DNA of 64,000 nucleotides from CAYPPG01 sp964412555. Lineage in GTDB: Bacteria > Hinthialibacterota > Hinthialibacteria > Hinthialibacterales > Hinthialibacteraceae. The position numbers and the translations under genes were made by a program. The DNA lies in the NCBI GenBank assembly GCA_964412555.1, contig CAYPPG010000038.1, forward strand, positions 8,685-72,684. The letters run 5' to 3'. This document shows, in pieces, positions 61,370-64,000 of the stretch. The notes beneath the pieces are model-generated. The model did no database searches and was not told the origin of the DNA. It worked only from the letters and a program-made list of their open reading frames with translations. Position 1 is the first letter of the stretch. Each line of letters starts with the position of its first letter.

Positions 61370-62683
61370 GATCTGCGCAAAAATAAATTAAGCAAGTTAT
61401 ATTACACTTAAGGTAATATCGTATAATTCCATTCACCATGAAATTGATCTTTTTTTATATTGACATTCGCGAATTCTTCATCACTAACTTTTATTCCTAT
61501 TCCATACTTTTTGGAATCCAATTCTGCGTGAATCTGCAATCCCTTTTCTGTAGTTGTGCTCCCAATCAAGTTGACAATGACGCCTACATTGACGAGTGGG
61601 CGACCTCGCCAATTTTCTGTAATATGACTGAACATTCGATGTTCGATCTTGTTCCATTTACTCGTCCCCGGCGGAAAATGACAGACGGAGATTCTCAATC
61701 GGATTTTATTAGCGAGTTCTTGAAGGGCGACTTTCCATAAGCGACTTCGACTACTATTACTCCCTCCACTGTCAACAGTGACTAATAACTCATGCGCGTG
61801 GGGATAGACTCGACATCCCATTTGGTCCCACCAACGCAACAAGGTGGCCACCGCAAAATTCGCAGTATCATGATCTATTCCCACACTCACCCAGCCTTGA
61901 TTCATCGTGAGATCATACACTCCATAGGGAATGACCTTTCCCAATTCCGGGTCTGGGAAATCATGAACGTTCACTAGCTCCGGGTTCCCTTTCGGTTGCC
62001 ATTCTCGGCCACCATTCGCGAAATGGCTTACCAATTCTTTCTTTTTCGTATCCACGGAGACCACCGGTTGGTTTCGTTTCTGAAAGGAAAGGACTTTTTG
62101 GTTGATATATTCAAACTGGGCATTCCGGTCAGTATGTTGATTGCCTTCCTGACTTTTTTGATTGCTTTGAAGACTGTAGCCTTCCGCTTTCAACAATCGC
62201 GAAACGGTTCGTTCTCCAATTTGATGGCCTTGCTTATTAAGTTCGTTCGCTAGTTTTCTCGTGCTTTTGCAGGTCCAGCGCAATGGGGATTCCGGATCGC
62301 CTCGCGTCATCGGATCGACTAAGGTTTCCAATAAAGCAGTTAGTGTTGGATCGGTATGAGTGATTAATTTTCGGCCACCTCCTTTTTGTCGTATACGCTG
62401 TTTTGTCGGTTGAAACTGGGCCGCGTTCGATGTTTCTGCATTTAGTTTGAGTCCAGAGGTAATTGTGTTGCGAGACAATCCTGTGGCTCGAGACACTATA
62501 GATATTCCTCCATACCCAATTGCCTATGCTTCTGCAGCTGCCCAACAGCGTCGCATTCGTTCATTCATCATGGGAAATAACGCTTCATACTTACTTTTAA
62601 CATTCTGTTCTATTTGATCATTTTTCATAATGAAACCAGTATAGCACAAAATGTTAAGTTGTTTAAGTTATTTTTGCGCAATC
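61370..62683. mobile_element. ISAzo13-like insertion sequence
   Basis: About 1314 bp. Terminal inverted repeats start GATCTGCGCAAAAATAA on the left and, read from the right end, GATTGCGCAAAAATAA; similarity continues for about 30 bases with several mismatches. CCTAAG flanks both ends (61364-61369 and 62684-62689) and fits a target-site duplication; it may be 4 to 6 bases depending on where the repeat begins. The only gene is a transposase with a premature stop. Confidence 0.8.
61408..62628 (-). pseudogene. ISAzo13-family transposase with in-frame amber stop
   Basis: The frame opens with ATG at 62628 (MKNDQIEQNVKSKYEAL...RRCWAAAEA) and meets TAG at 62524-62526, where relatives have Arg in EARALGYGGIS; the reading then resumes as AIGYGGISIVSRATGLSR and runs intact to 61408. 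The catalytic part contains VVSVDTKKKE, GVYDLTMNQGWVSVGIDHDTANFAV, LLVTVDSGGSNSSRSRLWK and FPPGTSKWNKIEHRMFS, with the acidic residues expected for the DDE fold. Only one stop interrupts it, so inactivation is recent, unless the stop is read through or translation restarts at the GTG at 62496. Confidence 0.85.
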
Positions 62684-62732
62684 CCTAAGATAAATTTCTT
62701 AACTTAATGACATTGAGCACGAGTGTGCTGAA

Positions 62733-63110
62733 ATGGATTGCGCATTCTCGTCACAAGACTATGTCAACCAGTATGAGAAACTTCGTGTTTCAACAATGGA
62801 AAATCCTTCCGGACGCCGGTCGAATTGGGGATGGATTGTGTTCCTTCGGAAAGGGATGAAAGTATGGATGCAAGTTTGGCGTGACCGGGAGTGGAAGTAC
62901 ACCGAGAAGGACTTCAACCAGGTGGGAAAGCCCATGGCACTTTCGCCGAACGAGCCAGCCGATTTGACCTCAATGGTAGCTGATATGGTTCTCTATCTTA
63001 TTCAGGAGAAGGACGATGAAACAGGAAGAACATCAGAAAGTCACTGCAAGCCACCTCAAACGCAATGTCTACCTCTACATTCGCCAATCCACCGTGAGGC
63101 AAGTCTATGA
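62733..63110 (+). CDS. Small protein upstream of serine recombinase, unknown
   Basis: 125 codons. Residues about 10-95 look like a folded protein (YVNQYEKLRVSTMENPSG, NWGWIVFLRKGMKVWMQVW, LTSMVADMVLYLIQEKDDE). Proteins with a similar YVxQYExLR start and FLRxGM segment are found directly before transposon-type serine recombinases, but I cannot name a family. The last 30 codons overlap the recombinase gene in another frame and look like read-over, so the original end may have been lost by a frameshift. Confidence 0.5.
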   Translation: MDCAFSSQDYVNQYEKLRVSTMENPSGRRSNWGWIVFLRKGMKVWMQVWRDREWKYTEKDFNQVGKPMALSPNEPADLTSMVADMVLYLIQEKDDETGRTSESHCKPPQTQCLPLHSPIHREASL

Positions 63111-63972
63111 GAACACGGAAAGTACACAACGCCAATATGCGCTTCGCGACCGGGCGTTCGCGTTCGGCTGGGCGTTGGATCAAGTCATTTCTATTGATGA
63201 GGATTTGGGACGTTCCGGCGCCAGCAGCTGCAACCGGCAAGGCTTTCAACGTTTGGTCGCGGAAGTCGGGATGGGCAAAGCCGGTATGGTCATGGGTCTG
63301 GAAGTCTCCCGATTGGCGAGGAATTCGGCCGATTGGCATCGCTTGCTGGAGATCTGCGCATTGACAGAAACTCTTTTGCTCGATGAAGACGGATTGTACG
63401 ATCCCAAGCATTTCAACGACCGTCTCGTGCTCGGATTGAAAGGAACCATGAGTGAAGCGGAACTGCACGTCCAGCGGGCGCGTTTACAAGGCGGTATTCT
63501 CAATAAAGCCAATCGGGGAGAATTGCAATGCCCTCTCCCTGTCGGATTTGTCTATGATGTGAAGGGGCAAGTGACCTTTGATCCCGACCGGCAGGTTCAA
63601 GAAACGATCCATCGGTTTTTCCGAACCTTCCGGCAAACCGGTTCCGCTCATGCGGCGGTGAAATCGTTTCACCAACAAGGGATTCTGTTCCCGCGGCGGC
63701 TCCGGAAAGGGCCGAAGAAAGGGGATCTGGTCTGGGGAGAATTCTATCACTACCGTGCTTTACAAATTCTCCATAATCCTCGCTATGCGGGAGCATTCGT
63801 TTACGGGCGAACTCACACCCGAAAAAAAGTGGATGGGAGTTCCGTGACGGAACGCATGCCGAAAGAAGAGTGGCATGCACTCTTTCCAGGGTCGCATGAA
63901 GGGTATATTTCATGGGAGGACTATGAAGAAAACCAACGCCTATTAAAACGGAACTTACGCAATAGAAAATAG
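63016..63972 (+). pseudogene. Large serine recombinase, C-terminally truncated
   Basis: 318 residues. The resolvase catalytic domain has Ser25 in YIRQSTVRQV, ESTQRQYALRDRA, LGRSGAS and the Arg-rich LEVSRLARNSADW (Arg99, Arg102). The recombinase domain (about 165-300) contains GFVYDVKGQVTFDPD and ILHNPRYAGAFVYGR, ending SWEDYEENQRLLKRNL. Full-length relatives continue for 200-350 residues with a zinc ribbon and coiled coil needed for site choice; here a TAG stops the frame at 63970-63972, 28 bases from the window end. GGAGAAGGACG precedes the ATG. Catalysis could persist but normal integration or transposition is unlikely. A downstream remainder may lie outside the window. Confidence 0.8.
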
Positions 63973-64000
63973 AAAGGCATTGATTTGACGAGACTTGCAA

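Overview
The window reads as a chromosomal segment of an uncultured, Gram-negative-type (diderm) bacterium of moderate GC content. Outer-membrane signs are an LpxD-like acyltransferase and many lipoprotein or signal-peptide proteins. Other traits are three dispersed type IV pilin-like or pseudopilin genes plus a prepilin peptidase, a dockerin-like module with a Thr/Pro-rich linker, parallel beta-helix and CBM9-like secreted proteins, NtrC-type sigma-54 activators, an anaerobic pyruvate:ferredoxin oxidoreductase and MqnC of the futalosine menaquinone route. This mix is typical of little-cultured candidate phyla; I cannot name the phylum from the sequence. A 100-N assembly gap at 37393-37492 shows this is a scaffolded (meta)genome.

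Layout. 0-5.5 kb: a sigma-54 activator lacking its DNA-binding end, a RelE/ParE-type toxin-antitoxin pair, a beta-helix protein, a nitroreductase and a DUF3298-type protein. 5.5-9.2 kb: the methionine-cycle block ahcY-metK with a divergent ArsR/methyltransferase regulator (SahR type) and a palindromic operator candidate. 9.1-18.4 kb: lpxD-like, prepilin peptidase, HIT protein, large TPR lipoprotein overlapping yqeK, sugar-phosphate transferase for exopolysaccharide, TPR lipoprotein overlapping mqnC. 18.5-27.5 kb: a minus-strand signalling block (below). 28-33 kb: two large secreted proteins. 33-36 kb: sugar oxidoreductase/isomerase pair and a VapBC pair. 36-40 kb: rlmD-like gene and alaS around the assembly gap. 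40-49.8 kb: pilin-like and secreted proteins including a polysaccharide deacetylase and a 960-residue dockerin-like protein. 50-61 kb: nifJ with a dihydroorotate-dehydrogenase-like partner, TSUP transporter, signal peptidase I, a membrane phosphodiesterase and an MrfA-type helicase. 61.3-64 kb: a decayed ISAzo13-like element and a truncated large serine recombinase.

The most interesting system is at 18.5-27.5 kb. A radical SAM/SPASM peptide maturase is followed at once by a 23-codon gene (24199-24270) with a very strong Shine-Dalgarno site. Next come a family 5 (peptide-type) solute-binding protein whose ribosome-binding site lies inside a perfect 12-bp hairpin, a CACHE/HAMP histidine kinase, a stand-alone receiver, a receiver-kinase hybrid and a pseudopilin. 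An NtrC-type response regulator lies upstream, and a near-consensus -24/-12 site precedes the maturase. No ABC permease or ATPase is present. I infer a modified-peptide (RiPP) system coupled to signal transduction, with the binding protein as a likely receptor.

A second theme is a family of short intergenic hairpin repeats at more than ten places. The stem sequence changes in a compensated way from copy to copy while the loop and flanks are kept. Several copies touch the 3' ends of genes or the broken end of a gene remnant.
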